A DNA stretch of 64,000 nucleotides from LMUY01 sp964242215 (GTDB lineage: Bacteria; Pseudomonadota; Alphaproteobacteria; Acetobacterales; Acetobacteraceae). The DNA lies in the NCBI GenBank assembly GCA_964242215.1, contig CAXTCJ010000010.1, positions 1-64,000 of the forward strand. Direction: 5' to 3'. Both the position numbers and the translations under genes were made by a program. Shown one piece after another: positions 32,880-42,371 of the stretch. Positions within the stretch are counted from its first letter, which is position 1, and each line of letters starts with the position of its first letter. The notes under the pieces are model-generated. The model worked only from the letters and a program-made list of their open reading frames with translations, was not told the origin of the DNA and ran no database searches.

Positions 32880-33733
32880 TATGCGCTCACCTCCAACGGC
32901 TTAGGCTTGGCCTTCGCATTCCGGACGGCGTAAATCGCGGTGCGGAGCACCAGCGCGATGGGATTGCCGGAGGCGGTCATCAACTGCTCGCTCTCGTAAT
33001 AATGGTTTCCGTTGCGTTCATAGGCCGCCGTTACCCCGCCGTGGGTCTGCACGCAGTCACCCACATGGGCCAGACCGAGGAATTGCGTTTCGGCCGCGAC
33101 GAAGATGCCGGTGGTGGGATAGCGGTAGGAGGCAATGGCGTCGCGCATCGACAGCCGCAACAACATGCCGGGATGGATGATGCCGCGCTCGGCGTAACCT
33201 GGCCAAACCTCGCCGAAATCCCGCAGCGATATCTGGTGCTCTTCCGCCGAGATGATTAGCGCCAGCGTGCCGAACGGGTCGCCCGGCCGCAAACTTCCGG
33301 CTGTGATTTCCGGCGGGTCGGTGATCGGCATCGCGGGCGGAGTGGCGGGCACGGGGGGTGGCGCATCAGGAAGACCGGCCGCGCCGGTGGCCGCAACGTT
33401 GCCGGCCCCGTCCCGCACGGTCATCGCCGCTTGTTGCGCGGTCCCCACCCGCGTCACCGGGTCGGCTGTGATGAGCAGACCGTCGCCGTCATACACCGGC
33501 CGGCGGCTGTGGGAGCGCATCGTGCCGCGTCGCAACCACTCCTCGCCCCAGGTCGCGACCGCCAGCCGGCTCATATAGCCGTACAGGAAGGCGCCCGGGA
33601 TCAGCGCGCCGCCATAACCGAAGCGCCGTGCCGTCGCATGGTCGTGGATCGACCCGGCGTAACGCGGACTATCACCGAGCCGCGCGGCCAAGCGCAGCTC
33701 GACCCACCCGTCATCCCGAAGCAGCGGGATCAC
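32879..33733 (-). CDS. MaoC-like/FAS1-type hotdog dehydratase (paralogue 2)
   Basis: A 284-residue tandem hotdog protein. SIHDHATARRFGYGGALIPGAFLYGYMSRLAV carries the putative catalytic Asp/His, and the second half has FGEVWPGYAERGIIHPGMLLRLSM and GNHYYESEQLM. In position 2 of the motif His replaces Asp relative to paralogue 3 (IHDD), a possible catalytic difference. A Pro-rich linker (about 120-140) joins the halves. It overlaps paralogue 3 by four bases and the binding-protein gene by one. Confidence 0.8.
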   Translation of the reverse strand: MIPLLRDDGWVELRLAARLGDSPRYAGSIHDHATARRFGYGGALIPGAFLYGYMSRLAVATWGEEWLRRGTMRSHSRRPVYDGDGLLITADPVTRVGTAQQAAMTVRDGAGNVAATGAAGLPDAPPPVPATPPAMPITDPPEITAGSLRPGDPFGTLALIISAEEHQISLRDFGEVWPGYAERGIIHPGMLLRLSMRDAIASYRYPTTGIFVAAETQFLGLAHVGDCVQTHGGVTAAYERNGNHYYESEQLMTASGNPIALVLRTAIYAVRNAKAKPKPLEVSA

Positions 33734-34545
33734 GCCGCCAGGGCCTTACGCACCGCGTAGATCGAGGTTCGCCGGATCAGCGCCAAGATGGTGTTGCCAT
33801 TGGCGATGATCACCTGCTCGGAATCGTAGTAATGCGAGCCCTTGCGCTCGTAGCTGCCGGTCACCCGACCGGCGGTCACTAGCGTGTCGCCTCCATGCCC
33901 TAGGGCGAAATGCTGCGCCCAGCCGGACACGAAGATGCCGGGGGTTGGGCAAGTGAAGCTGCGAACCCCGTCCCGCACGACCCGCCGCATCAGGTGCCCG
34001 GCATGCAGGATGTTGCCGGCCCGATAGCCCGGCCAGGTTTCGCCGAAATCGGCCAGCGAGGCTGCGAGGTCCGCCGCGGTGAACAGGTCGGATTGCGACC
34101 GGAGCGGCGCACCATCCTGCATGCCGCCGATCGCCACGGCGGGTGCGGGCTCCACGAACGGGGTCACGGTGTAGGCCGAGACATCGGGCGGGGGCGGCAC
34201 GTACTCCGGCAGCGTCGCCTCGCCGGACGCAACCTCATTGCCGGCGGGGTCACGGGCGACCAGCGCCATGCGGAGGCCACCCTCCATCAACACCGGGTCA
34301 TCGGCGGTGATCGTCAGCACCTGGCCGTCATAGGTGGGACGGCGGTTGCGAGAGCTCATGGTGCCGCGCTCCAGCCAATGCTGCCCCCAGCGATCCACCG
34401 CCAGACGGCTTAGATAGCCGTAGACCAGCGGACCCGGCACCAACGCGCCTTGATAGCCGAAGGTCTGCGCGGACGAATCATCGTGGATCGATCCCTTGAA
34501 TCTCGGATCGGTTCCGACCCGGGCCGTTACCTTGATCGTTGGCAT
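33730..34545 (-). CDS. MaoC-like/FAS1-type hotdog dehydratase (paralogue 3)
   Basis: A 271-residue tandem hotdog protein. It has SIHDDSSAQTFGYQGALVPGPLVYGYLSRLAVDRWG with the Asp/His pair, RGTMSSRNRRPTYDGQ, FGETWPGYRAGNILHAGHLMRRVV and GSHYYDSEQVI. Similarity to paralogue 2 is high across both halves, indicating tandem duplication. Members of this fold include mesaconyl-CoA hydratases, so a hydratase on a branched or dicarboxylic acyl-CoA is plausible but unproven. It lies 18 bases downstream of the permease gene. Confidence 0.8.
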   Translation of the reverse strand: MPTIKVTARVGTDPRFKGSIHDDSSAQTFGYQGALVPGPLVYGYLSRLAVDRWGQHWLERGTMSSRNRRPTYDGQVLTITADDPVLMEGGLRMALVARDPAGNEVASGEATLPEYVPPPPDVSAYTVTPFVEPAPAVAIGGMQDGAPLRSQSDLFTAADLAASLADFGETWPGYRAGNILHAGHLMRRVVRDGVRSFTCPTPGIFVSGWAQHFALGHGGDTLVTAGRVTGSYERKGSHYYDSEQVIIANGNTILALIRRTSIYAVRKALAA

Positions 34546-34563
34546 GCAGTTCTCTCCCCGTTT

Positions 34564-35406
34564 TTAGTTTGAAAGCCGGTCGCGCAGTTCGTCGCCGATC
34601 CGGTAAAAAGCCAGAACCGTCAGCACTACGGTCGCACCCGGCGCGATCGTCGCCTGCGGGTCGACCACGATGTACTGGAAGCTTTCCGCCAGGGAGCCGC
34701 CCCAGCTCGGCAGCGGCGGCTGCAAGCCCACACCGAGGAAGCCAAGCCCGGTCTGCGCCAGCAGCGACATGCCGGCGAGCAGCGTCAATTGCACCACTAC
34801 GGGGCCGATCGCGTTGGGCACCACATGGCGCGCCAGGCGGTGCCACGGCGATAGGCCGAACAGCCGAGTGATGATCACGAACTCCCGGTCGCGCACGCCC
34901 AGCACGCCGGAGCGCGTCACCCGCGCCAGCACGGGGGCGTAGACGATGCCAAGCGCCACCATGCTGCTGCGCAGGCTGGGACCGAGCACGGCCGTCAGCA
35001 CCAGCGCCAGGATCAGGCCAGGGAACACCAATACGGCATCAGCGCCACGCATCAGCAGGGTATCCATCCGGCCGCCGACATAGCCGGCGCAGGCGCCCCA
35101 CGGGAGGCCAACCAGCGTGGCGACGCCGAGGGCGATAGCCACGCCCAGCAGAGCCGGGCGCGCGCCCCACATCAGCCGAGTCAGCACGTCGCGCCCGGCG
35201 TTGTCCGTGCCGAGCAGATGCTGCAGCGTCGGCGCCGCGAATTTGTGGCGAAGGTCGATCGAGAGCGGATCGTATGGCGCCAGCAGCGGCACCAGAATGG
35301 CGACGGCGATCAGTAGTCCGACGAAAATCACGGCCAGCAAAAAAGTGCCACGCGGTCGCGCATGCCGGGCCGAGACGGCGGGAGCGGCCAAGGCAGCGCC
35401 GCTCAT
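34564..35406 (-). CDS. ABC transporter permease, DppC/OppC type
   Basis: A 280-residue inner-membrane permease with about six helices. The N-terminal cytosolic segment leads to LAVIFVGLLIAVAILVPLLAPYDPLSID, typical of DppC. LLGTDNAGRDVLTRLMWGARP follows, and the EAA loop is near GLSPWHRLARHVVPNAIGPVVV. Partner of the DppB-type gene, with which it overlaps by four bases. Confidence 0.93.
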   Translation of the reverse strand: MSGAALAAPAVSARHARPRGTFLLAVIFVGLLIAVAILVPLLAPYDPLSIDLRHKFAAPTLQHLLGTDNAGRDVLTRLMWGARPALLGVAIALGVATLVGLPWGACAGYVGGRMDTLLMRGADAVLVFPGLILALVLTAVLGPSLRSSMVALGIVYAPVLARVTRSGVLGVRDREFVIITRLFGLSPWHRLARHVVPNAIGPVVVQLTLLAGMSLLAQTGLGFLGVGLQPPLPSWGGSLAESFQYIVVDPQATIAPGATVVLTVLAFYRIGDELRDRLSN

Positions 35407-36344
35407 CGCCTTGTCCTCGGGTCGATCGCGGCGCAGGCCATGTCCACCGTCAGGTTGATCAGCACCACCGCGACCGTCAGCACCAGCGCCACGCTCTGCA
35501 CCGTCGGATAATCCTTCTGCAGCACGCCCTGGACCAGCAGCGCACCTAGGCCGGGAATGACGAAGACCTGCTCCACCAGCACGGCGCCGCCCAGCAGCCC
35601 ACCCGCAACGATACCCACCACCGTCACCACGGGCACCAACGCGTTGCGGAGGGCGAAGCAGGTGAGTATCTGCCAGCGCGGCAAACCCAGCGCCAAGGCG
35701 GTGCGGATATAGGGGGAGCGTAGCGCCTCGATCATGCCGTTGCGGGTGAAGCGCACGATGATCGCCGCCGCTCCCGAAGCCAAAGTGAGCGCCGGAAGCA
35801 CCATAGCGAGCACATGGTCGACCGCCCCATCACTCCACGCCGGCACGCCCGTCGCCGGCAGCCAGCCCAACCGCAGCGCGAACAGATCGACGGCCAGCAT
35901 CGCCAGCCAGAACTCCGGCATCGCGAGCCCCAGCCCGGACAGGCTGGTGATCGCCGCCCCCACCCGGCCGCGGCGGCGCACGGCGGAGATGACGCCGAGC
36001 GGGATGCCGATCAGCAGCGCCACCACCAATGCGCTGGCCGCCAATTCGACCGTCAACGGCAGGCGATCGGCGAGGTCCTCCCCCACCTCCCGGTTATCCA
36101 GCAGGGAACGGCCGAAATCGCCCTGCACCACGCCGAATAGCCAGGCGCCGTATTGCACCGGCAGCGGCCGGTCCAGGCCCATTTGATGATTGATAGTGGC
36201 CACCATCTCCGGCGTCGCATCGGCACCCGCCACCGCGTCCGCGGCGCCCCCCGGGATCACCTGCACCAAGCCAAAGATCAGCATACTGCCGAACAGCACT
36301 GTGGGCACGATCGCCGCCAAGCGGCGCAGCAGCACCGGGAGCAT
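35403..36344 (-). CDS. ABC transporter permease, DppB/OppB type
   Basis: A 313-residue permease. It begins MLPVLLRRLAAIVPTVLFGSMLIFGLVQVIPGG (DppB-type first helix) and has QMGLDRPLPVQYGAWLFGVVQGDFGRSL and the cytoplasmic loop ALGLPRWQILTCFALRNALVPVV with the EAA-like motif. It forms the transport channel with the DppC-type protein. It lies 10 bases after the binding-protein gene. Substrates of this family include peptides, nickel, opines and glutathione-like compounds. Confidence 0.93.
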   Translation of the reverse strand: MLPVLLRRLAAIVPTVLFGSMLIFGLVQVIPGGAADAVAGADATPEMVATINHQMGLDRPLPVQYGAWLFGVVQGDFGRSLLDNREVGEDLADRLPLTVELAASALVVALLIGIPLGVISAVRRRGRVGAAITSLSGLGLAMPEFWLAMLAVDLFALRLGWLPATGVPAWSDGAVDHVLAMVLPALTLASGAAAIIVRFTRNGMIEALRSPYIRTALALGLPRWQILTCFALRNALVPVVTVVGIVAGGLLGGAVLVEQVFVIPGLGALLVQGVLQKDYPTVQSVALVLTVAVVLINLTVDMACAAIDPRTRR

Positions 36345-36354
36345 GAGGAATTCC

Positions 36355-37875
36355 CTATTTGACGAAATACAGCGTGGTCAGGTCCGGCTTGCCGAGTTGG
36401 TTGGGCTGCTCGCCGGCGACGTTCTTGCCGTAGATCGCGTAATTCGGCCGGTAGAACAGCAGGATGGAGGGAGCGTTCTCGATCCAGGCCTTGTTCAGTG
36501 CGGTGAACAGCGTCTTCTGCCCCGGCTGCGTGTAGGTGGCGAGGATCTGCTTCAGCAATGCGTCCACGCCCGGGTAATCGGCGTGCCCGACATTATATTG
36601 GCCGTGTGATCCCATGTTCTGCTCATAGGTCAGGAACGGGTCAGGTCGGCCGGAGAAGGCACCCTGCCAGGCGGCATACCCGTTGCGCAGGACGAAGGAC
36701 TGGAAGCACGCGCTACCTGTCATTACCGTCACGTCCAGCGTGATCCCCGCCGGGCGCATCTGCTCGCGCTCGATATCTGTGATGTCCGTGCCGTAGCCGA
36801 CCAGCGGGGTGGCACAGACTTTCAGCGTGACACCATCGGGGAAGCCCGCTTGGGCCAGCAACGCTTTCGCCTTGGCTGGGTCGTAGCCGACGGCACCCTC
36901 CAGCTCCTTGCTATAGGCGAAGGAGGCGGGCGGGACCAGCATCAGCGCCGAGCCGCCGCCGAGACCCGGCCCCAGGATCGCGTCAGACAACGCCGCTCGG
37001 TCGACGGCCATGTTCAGCGCCTGGCGCACCAGCTTGTTGTTGGCGGGCGGCAGGCTGTCGTTCAGTGCCAATTCGTAGAACGCGGTGCTCGGCTCCAGCG
37101 AAACGCGCAGCTTCGGCGAGGCCCTCAACCGGTCAAGATCCTTGGGGTCGACACCGAACCCGTGGTCCACCTGGCCGGACAGCAGGGCGCTGACCAGGGA
37201 TGTGGGATTGAGGATGATCTTGAACTGGATCCCCGCCAGCTTAGGCTTGTCCTTATCCCAATAGCCGGGGAACCGCACTAGGTCGATCGTCGAGCCGGAC
37301 GACCATTGCTTGAGCATGAACGGCCCGGCACCCACCGGATGGCGCGGAAAGTCGTTGCCATACTTCGCCAGCGCGGTGGGCGACACCACCATGCCAGCAC
37401 GGTCGGATAGCACGGCGGGGAGCACGGAATACGGCATGCTGAGATGCAGCGCCATTTTGTCCGGCGCCAGCACATCGATGCCCGTCACCGGATCGAGGTC
37501 GTGAATGCGGCCGGCGGCCTTAAAATGCATCAGGCTGGCCTTCACAGCCTCCGCGTCCATGACCGTGCCGTCCTGGAACTGCACGCCTTGGCGCAAGGTG
37601 AGTTCCAGCGTCAGCTTGTCGTCGCCGGTGAACGCCCAGGTGGTGGCCAGACCGGGCTGCAAGGCGAGCGTCTTCGGGTCGAAATTGATCAGGCGGTCGA
37701 AGATTGGATACAGGTTTGGGTAGTCGAAACCGGAAAAGCCGGTGCCCGGGTCGAGGGTGAACGGCTCACTGGTCATACCCACGACCAGCACGTTGTTCCT
37801 CTCATCCGCCCGGCTGGCCGGGGCGAGCAGCATGCAGGCCATCAAGGCGGCGGCCAGGCGCGTGAGGGCGGTCAT
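36355..37875 (-). CDS. Peptide/nickel-type ABC substrate-binding protein (paralogue B)
   Basis: A 506-residue binding protein with signal peptide (about 1-23). It has VGMTSEPFTLDPGTGFSGFDYPNLYPIFDRL, GVQFQDGTVMDAEAVKASLMHFK, VGAGPFMLKQW and a C-terminal TLYFVK. Near-duplicate of paralogue A, with the same signature blocks and length. Its start overlaps the DppF-type stop (ATGA). Having two binding proteins for one permease suggests a range of related ligands. Confidence 0.9.
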   Translation of the reverse strand: MTALTRLAAALMACMLLAPASRADERNNVLVVGMTSEPFTLDPGTGFSGFDYPNLYPIFDRLINFDPKTLALQPGLATTWAFTGDDKLTLELTLRQGVQFQDGTVMDAEAVKASLMHFKAAGRIHDLDPVTGIDVLAPDKMALHLSMPYSVLPAVLSDRAGMVVSPTALAKYGNDFPRHPVGAGPFMLKQWSSGSTIDLVRFPGYWDKDKPKLAGIQFKIILNPTSLVSALLSGQVDHGFGVDPKDLDRLRASPKLRVSLEPSTAFYELALNDSLPPANNKLVRQALNMAVDRAALSDAILGPGLGGGSALMLVPPASFAYSKELEGAVGYDPAKAKALLAQAGFPDGVTLKVCATPLVGYGTDITDIEREQMRPAGITLDVTVMTGSACFQSFVLRNGYAAWQGAFSGRPDPFLTYEQNMGSHGQYNVGHADYPGVDALLKQILATYTQPGQKTLFTALNKAWIENAPSILLFYRPNYAIYGKNVAGEQPNQLGKPDLTTLYFVK

Positions 37876-38882
37876 GCGTGCACTCCGAGCAGACAGAGCT
37901 GTGCGGTTTCGTCCACCACCGGCCGCGCCTCAATCTGCTCGGCGTGGTGGCAGGCGACAGCGCGGTTGCGCACGGGGCGCAGCTCCGGCACCTGCGATTG
38001 ACAGATTGCCGTCGCGGCCAGGCAGCGCGGGTGGTAGCGGCAGCCGGAGGGTGGGTGTTCCGGGTTGCCGATCTCACCACGCGGCCGGTCGGACGGCGTG
38101 GCGGCGTTGTCCAGCGTCGGCACGGCGGCCAGCAAGGCGCGCGTGTAGGGATGCGACGGGTTGGCCAGCACATGGGCGGCGGCGCCGGATTCCACCAGCC
38201 GGCCTAGATACAGCACGGCCACGTCGGTCGCGATCTGCACCACCGCGCCCATGTCGTGGGTGATCAAAAGATAGGTCAGCCCTTTCTCCCGCTGCAGATC
38301 GTCCAGTAGGAACAGCACCTCGTTGCGCACGGAGACATCCAGCGCCGACACGGCTTCGTCCAACACGATCAGCTTCGGTTCGGCCGAGAGCGCGCGGGCG
38401 ATGGTGACGCGCTGGCGCTGTCCGCCGGAGATCTCGGCCGGGCGCCGGTCAGCGACGCCGGCGGGCAATCCCACGCGCTGGAGCAGGGCGACGGCGCGCT
38501 CCCGCTCCCGCTCCGGGGGACCGGGGTGCCGGCGCAGACGCGGTTCGGCGACGCTGCGCCAGATCGGCCAACGCGGGTCGAGCGCGGTCATCGGGTCTTG
38601 GAACACGATTTGCACCCCATTCCGCCCGGCCGCCGCGGCGCGGTTGGAGTGCCGGGTCAGCTCCACCCCGGCGACGCTGACACTCCCCTGCTCCACCGGC
38701 CCGAGGCCGCACACGGCGCGCGCCAGGGAGGATTTCCCGGAGCCGGATTCGCCGATCAGCGCAAGGGTGCGCCCCGGCTCGATCCGCAGCGACACGCCGG
38801 CTACCGCCTGCATCGTGCGCCGTAGCCCGAGCCGGTAGGCGACCACGAGGTCGCTCACCTCCAGCACCGCCGGGTCAGGCAT
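37872..38882 (-). CDS. ABC transporter ATP-binding protein, DppF/OppF type
   Basis: A 336-residue ATPase: Walker A GESGSGKSSLA, Q-loop with FQDPMTALDPRWPI, signature ISGGQRQRVTIARAL, Walker B LIVLDEAVSALD and H-loop ITHDM. The C-terminal Dpp/Opp extension has the cysteine cluster GCRYHPRCLAA...C of the oligopeptide family (iron-sulfur or metal site). ATG at 38882 is chosen; the longer frame reads into the upstream gene. Walker B has DEAVSALD in place of the common DEPTSALD. Confidence 0.92.
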   Translation of the reverse strand: MPDPAVLEVSDLVVAYRLGLRRTMQAVAGVSLRIEPGRTLALIGESGSGKSSLARAVCGLGPVEQGSVSVAGVELTRHSNRAAAAGRNGVQIVFQDPMTALDPRWPIWRSVAEPRLRRHPGPPERERERAVALLQRVGLPAGVADRRPAEISGGQRQRVTIARALSAEPKLIVLDEAVSALDVSVRNEVLFLLDDLQREKGLTYLLITHDMGAVVQIATDVAVLYLGRLVESGAAAHVLANPSHPYTRALLAAVPTLDNAATPSDRPRGEIGNPEHPPSGCRYHPRCLAATAICQSQVPELRPVRNRAVACHHAEQIEARPVVDETAQLCLLGVHA

Positions 38883-39846
38883 GCAGTACCTCAGCGCCGG
38901 CGGTCTCGCGCCAGCAGCGCACGGGATGCCCGGTGCCCTCCAACGATTGCGGCCGTTCGCAGCCGGGCGCGGCGGTGGCGCAACGCGGCTGGAACCGGCA
39001 GCCATCCGGCCAGGCGCCGGCCATCGGCGGGCCGCCGGGGATGCCGCGGCGGAGCACGCCGATCTGCGCCAGGTCCGGCACGCAGCGCACCAGACCGCGG
39101 GTGTAGGGATGGCGCGGCGAGAGCAGGATTTGGCGCGCCGAATCCACCTCCACCAACTGCCCGGCATAGGCGACGGCAACCCGGTGGCACAGCCGGCCGA
39201 CCAGCCCTAGATCGTGGCTGATGAACAGGACGGAGACGCCGGTCTCTCGCGCCAGCCGCTCCAGCAGGCGCACGATCTCCTCCTGAATGGTCACGTCCAG
39301 CGCGGTGGTTGGCTCGTCGGCAATCAGCAGACGGGGGCGCCCGGCGAGCGCGGCCGCGATCATCACGCGCTGGCACATGCCGCCCGAGAGTTGGTGCGGG
39401 TAGAAGGCCAATCGGCGCGCCGGGTCAGGCATGCCCACCTCGTCCAGCAGCTCTATTGCCCGGGCGCGTGCGGCGCGGCGCGAGAGGCTGCTATGGGCGC
39501 GCACCGCCGCCACCAGTTGGCTGCCGACCGTGAAGGTCGGGTTCAGCGCCGTCATCGGTTCCTGGAAGATCATACTGACCAGCCGGCCGCGCACCTGCCC
39601 CAGCGCGCGGTCCGGCACGGAGAGCAGCTCGGTGCCTTGCAGCCGGACGCTGCCCTCGATCTCTAGGCCCGGCGACAGCAAGCGCATGATGGCCAGTGCC
39701 GTCAGCGTCTTGCCGCTGCCGCTCTCCCCGACAAGTCCGAACACCTCGCCGGCGGCGATACGGAAGGAGACGCGATCCACCAGCACGGTGGAACCCAGGC
39801 GCACCGTGAGCTCAGTCACCTCCAGCACGGTTTCAGCCGTAAGCAT
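38875..39846 (-). CDS. ABC transporter ATP-binding protein, DppD/OppD type
   Basis: A 323-residue ATPase: Walker A GESGSGKTLTALAI, FQEPMTALNPTFTVG, signature LSGGMCQRVMIAAAL, Walker B LLIADEPTTALD and H-loop ISHDL. The C-terminal cysteine cluster is GCRFQPRCATAAPGC. The ATG at 39846 follows the CoA-transferase stop by four bases. It overlaps the DppF-type gene by eight bases. Together the four genes make a complete Dpp-type importer. Confidence 0.92.
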   Translation of the reverse strand: MLTAETVLEVTELTVRLGSTVLVDRVSFRIAAGEVFGLVGESGSGKTLTALAIMRLLSPGLEIEGSVRLQGTELLSVPDRALGQVRGRLVSMIFQEPMTALNPTFTVGSQLVAAVRAHSSLSRRAARARAIELLDEVGMPDPARRLAFYPHQLSGGMCQRVMIAAALAGRPRLLIADEPTTALDVTIQEEIVRLLERLARETGVSVLFISHDLGLVGRLCHRVAVAYAGQLVEVDSARQILLSPRHPYTRGLVRCVPDLAQIGVLRRGIPGGPPMAGAWPDGCRFQPRCATAAPGCERPQSLEGTGHPVRCWRETAGAEVLHA

Positions 39847-39850
39847 GGCC

Positions 39851-41110
39851 TTAATCCACCGGGACGCAGGCTGTGGTGCCGGCGCCCTCCATCCGGGCGA
39901 TTTCCTCCGGCGGGAGGCGAAGGATCTCCTCCAGCACGTAGCGCGTGTGCTCACCCAGGCAGGGGGCGGGGGTGCGCTGCGAGCCGGGGGTGCGGCTAAA
40001 ATGGAATGGCAGCCCCTGATGGGGGTAACGCCCGGCTTCCGGGTGCTCCAACTCGGTGAAGAAGTCGCGGGCGGCCAGGTATTCGCTCTCCGCGGCGTCT
40101 CGCGCGTTCTGCACGGGGGCGGCCGGAACTCCGGCGGCTTGCAGCAGCCGGGCTGCTTCGGCCTTGCCGCGCTGCCGGGTCCATGTGGAGACTGCCTCGT
40201 CCAGCCTGTCCAATTGCTGCAGGCGTCCGGCTAGCCCGGCTAGGTCGGGGTCCGATGCAAGGTCTGGCCGCCCAATCACGCCGCCCAGTGCCCCGAATTC
40301 GGCATCCGTCTGCACTGCCACTACAACCCATTCATCTTCGCCAGCGGCCGGATACGCGTCATGCGGTGCGGCCCAAGACACACGATTGCCGGCGCGCGGC
40401 AAAACCTCTCCGGTGGCGGCGGCCAGCAACAGGTGCTCGCCGATGAACTGCATCGCCGCTTCCACCTGTGGCACCTCGACATGCTGTCCCTGACCAGTGC
40501 GGTCCCGGTGATAAAGCGCGGTCAGAATGGCGGCCGCGCCATTGAAACCGCCAGTCGGGTCCAAATAGGCAGGCCCCGTACTGACCGGGGGACCACCGGG
40601 ATAGCCGATCATGCTCGCCATGCCGGCCGCCATTTCCATGGTCGGCCCCAATGCGGAGGATTGCGCGGCCGGCCCAACCAGCCCATAGGCCGGCATCTCC
40701 GCCACGATGATGTCGGGCTTCATCGCGTGCAGCCGCCGATAACCGAAGCCGATCCGGTCCAGCATGCCCGGCGTGTAGTTGCAGATCAGCACGTCCGCCG
40801 TCATCAGCAGTGCCTCGAACGCCTCGCTACCGCCTGACTTCTTCAAGTCGAGCGTAAGCGACAGCTTGTTGACGTTCTGCGAGTTGAACAGGGAGGCACG
40901 GTTATACGGCCGCTCGCCAGGCACACCGCCAGGGAAGCGTCGTGGGTTGAACACCTGGCTGTGGTGGCGCCAGGAATCGAGGCGGGAGGCGGCTTCCACG
41001 TGGATCACCTCCGCCCCCAGGAAAGCGAGGATGCGGCCCGCCATAGGCCCGGCCCAGGCGGTGGTCAGTTCCACGACGCGAATGTGGCGAAGCGGCAGTG
41101 CATCAGACAT
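39851..41110 (-). CDS. CaiB/BaiF family (class III) CoA-transferase
   Basis: A 419-residue transferase that should move CoA between carboxylic acids through an aspartyl-CoA intermediate. It begins LPLRHIRVVELTTAWAGPMAGRILAFLGAEVIHVE, has NVNKLSLTLDLKKSGG, YTPGMLDRIGFGY and GGPPVSTGPAYLDPTGG, in which the Asp of YLDPTGG is the family catalytic aspartate. Start at 41110 fits the domain better than the longer frame. It overlaps the second CoA-transferase gene by eight bases, so they may form a heteromer. Confidence 0.9.
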   Translation of the reverse strand: MSDALPLRHIRVVELTTAWAGPMAGRILAFLGAEVIHVEAASRLDSWRHHSQVFNPRRFPGGVPGERPYNRASLFNSQNVNKLSLTLDLKKSGGSEAFEALLMTADVLICNYTPGMLDRIGFGYRRLHAMKPDIIVAEMPAYGLVGPAAQSSALGPTMEMAAGMASMIGYPGGPPVSTGPAYLDPTGGFNGAAAILTALYHRDRTGQGQHVEVPQVEAAMQFIGEHLLLAAATGEVLPRAGNRVSWAAPHDAYPAAGEDEWVVVAVQTDAEFGALGGVIGRPDLASDPDLAGLAGRLQQLDRLDEAVSTWTRQRGKAEAARLLQAAGVPAAPVQNARDAAESEYLAARDFFTELEHPEAGRYPHQGLPFHFSRTPGSQRTPAPCLGEHTRYVLEEILRLPPEEIARMEGAGTTACVPVD

Positions 41111-42263
41111 GGGCACGAACCCGCACCGGTTCGGCCACACCTAATCTAGGCGGTCCCTTCTTCACCACACGGGGAGTGGCGCTCATCCGGAATGGCGGGC
41201 CGGGGATGACGCGGCTTCCCTCCGGCGTGTTCAAGTGTTCCCAATAGCCCCGTACTTTCAGATGCTCGTATTCGGAGATGAGCGATGGGAGGTCATAGGC
41301 GCGGGCCGTCACCATGCGCGCGGCCTGCCAGCGGCGGACCAGGTCGTCAGCCGGCCAGTCGGCCACGCGGGATTGGATCTCCGCCACCAGCTCGGCCCAG
41401 TTGTCCTGCCGGTCCGGCGCGAGCGCGAACCGTGGATCGGCCATCAACTCCGGCGCGTCGATCGCCTGGCACGCGACAGCCCAGCGATGCGCGTGGATCC
41501 AGAACGCCACCCACCCGTCGCTGCATTGCACGAAACCCAGCGGCTGCCGCCGGTCGCCACGCTGCTCGATCGAGCCGTTGGTGAGGTATTGCGTGACCGC
41601 CGGGTAGCACATGCCGGCCCCCGTCTCGACGATGTCGACGGACACGCTCTGCCCCCTGCCGGATCGTTCGCGCTCGATCAGCGCGGTGACGATGCTGATA
41701 TAGGCCGCGACGCCGGCGGCATAGGAGGCGCGCTGGCCGCAGCCGTAGAGCGGCTCGCGCCGCGCGTCGCCATTATGGAACATCATGCCGGAGAGCGCCT
41801 GGTAGATCATCTCCGACCCTTTCCAATACCGATAAGGCCCGTCCTTACCGAAGGGCGAGACCACCGCGACGATGCAGCGTGGGTTGGCCGCCTCCATCCA
41901 GGTGCAATCGACGTCGGCACCGGCCACGACCACGTCGGCGGATGCCAGGAGTTGGGTGAGCAACGGCTGCCCCACGCCACCGGGCAGTACGACCGAACGC
42001 TTGCCCATGTTCAGGTGGAAAAACAGCAGCGACGTGCCGGGATCGTCTGGATCCGCCGGCAGGGCACGCCGGATGGGAGAGCCGCCTTGTGGTTCCAGCA
42101 GCGTCACATCCGCCCCGAAATCCGCCAGAAGGCGGGAGCAATATTGGCCAGCAACACTGTCGCTCAGGTCGAGCACGCGAAGGGATGCGAACGCCGGCGC
42201 GCCCGACTGCGTGAAACCACCAGCCTGCTGAGGCAAAAACGCGACCCGGTCTTCCGGTGTCAT
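41103..42263 (-). CDS. CaiB/BaiF family CoA-transferase, first gene of the transport/CoA operon
   Basis: A 386-residue class III CoA-transferase. It has SLRVLDLSDSVAGQYCSRLLADFGADVTLLEPQGG, LFFHLNMGKRSVVLPGG, VVSPFGKDGPYRYW, and the catalytic region GCGQRASYAAGVAAY, where the usual Asp is not obvious. Paired with the preceding transferase, it may act as the partner subunit. The candidate GntR operator lies 85-99 bases upstream of its start. Confidence 0.87.
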   Translation of the reverse strand: MTPEDRVAFLPQQAGGFTQSGAPAFASLRVLDLSDSVAGQYCSRLLADFGADVTLLEPQGGSPIRRALPADPDDPGTSLLFFHLNMGKRSVVLPGGVGQPLLTQLLASADVVVAGADVDCTWMEAANPRCIVAVVSPFGKDGPYRYWKGSEMIYQALSGMMFHNGDARREPLYGCGQRASYAAGVAAYISIVTALIERERSGRGQSVSVDIVETGAGMCYPAVTQYLTNGSIEQRGDRRQPLGFVQCSDGWVAFWIHAHRWAVACQAIDAPELMADPRFALAPDRQDNWAELVAEIQSRVADWPADDLVRRWQAARMVTARAYDLPSLISEYEHLKVRGYWEHLNTPEGSRVIPGPPFRMSATPRVVKKGPPRLGVAEPVRVRAHV

Positions 42264-42347
42264 GGCGTTCCCCTTCCCAATGCCTACCAGAGAGAGTCCG
42301 GCCAGGCTTCTTATCGTTGAGGGAAACGCTAGCGAGCCAAATCGAGA

Positions 42348-42362
42348 CGGTCAATATGACCG
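42348..42362. promoter_or_regulatory. Candidate GntR operator
   Basis: Perfect palindrome CGGTCA-ATA-TGACCG between the GntR stop (42372) and the first operon gene (42263). Position and symmetry fit an operator for the adjacent regulator. Confidence 0.6.
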
Positions 42363-42371
42363 GACATAAAT

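Noticed and set aside
31665..32933. 422-codon plus-strand frame
   Set aside because: Antisense to the binding-protein gene, with no motif.
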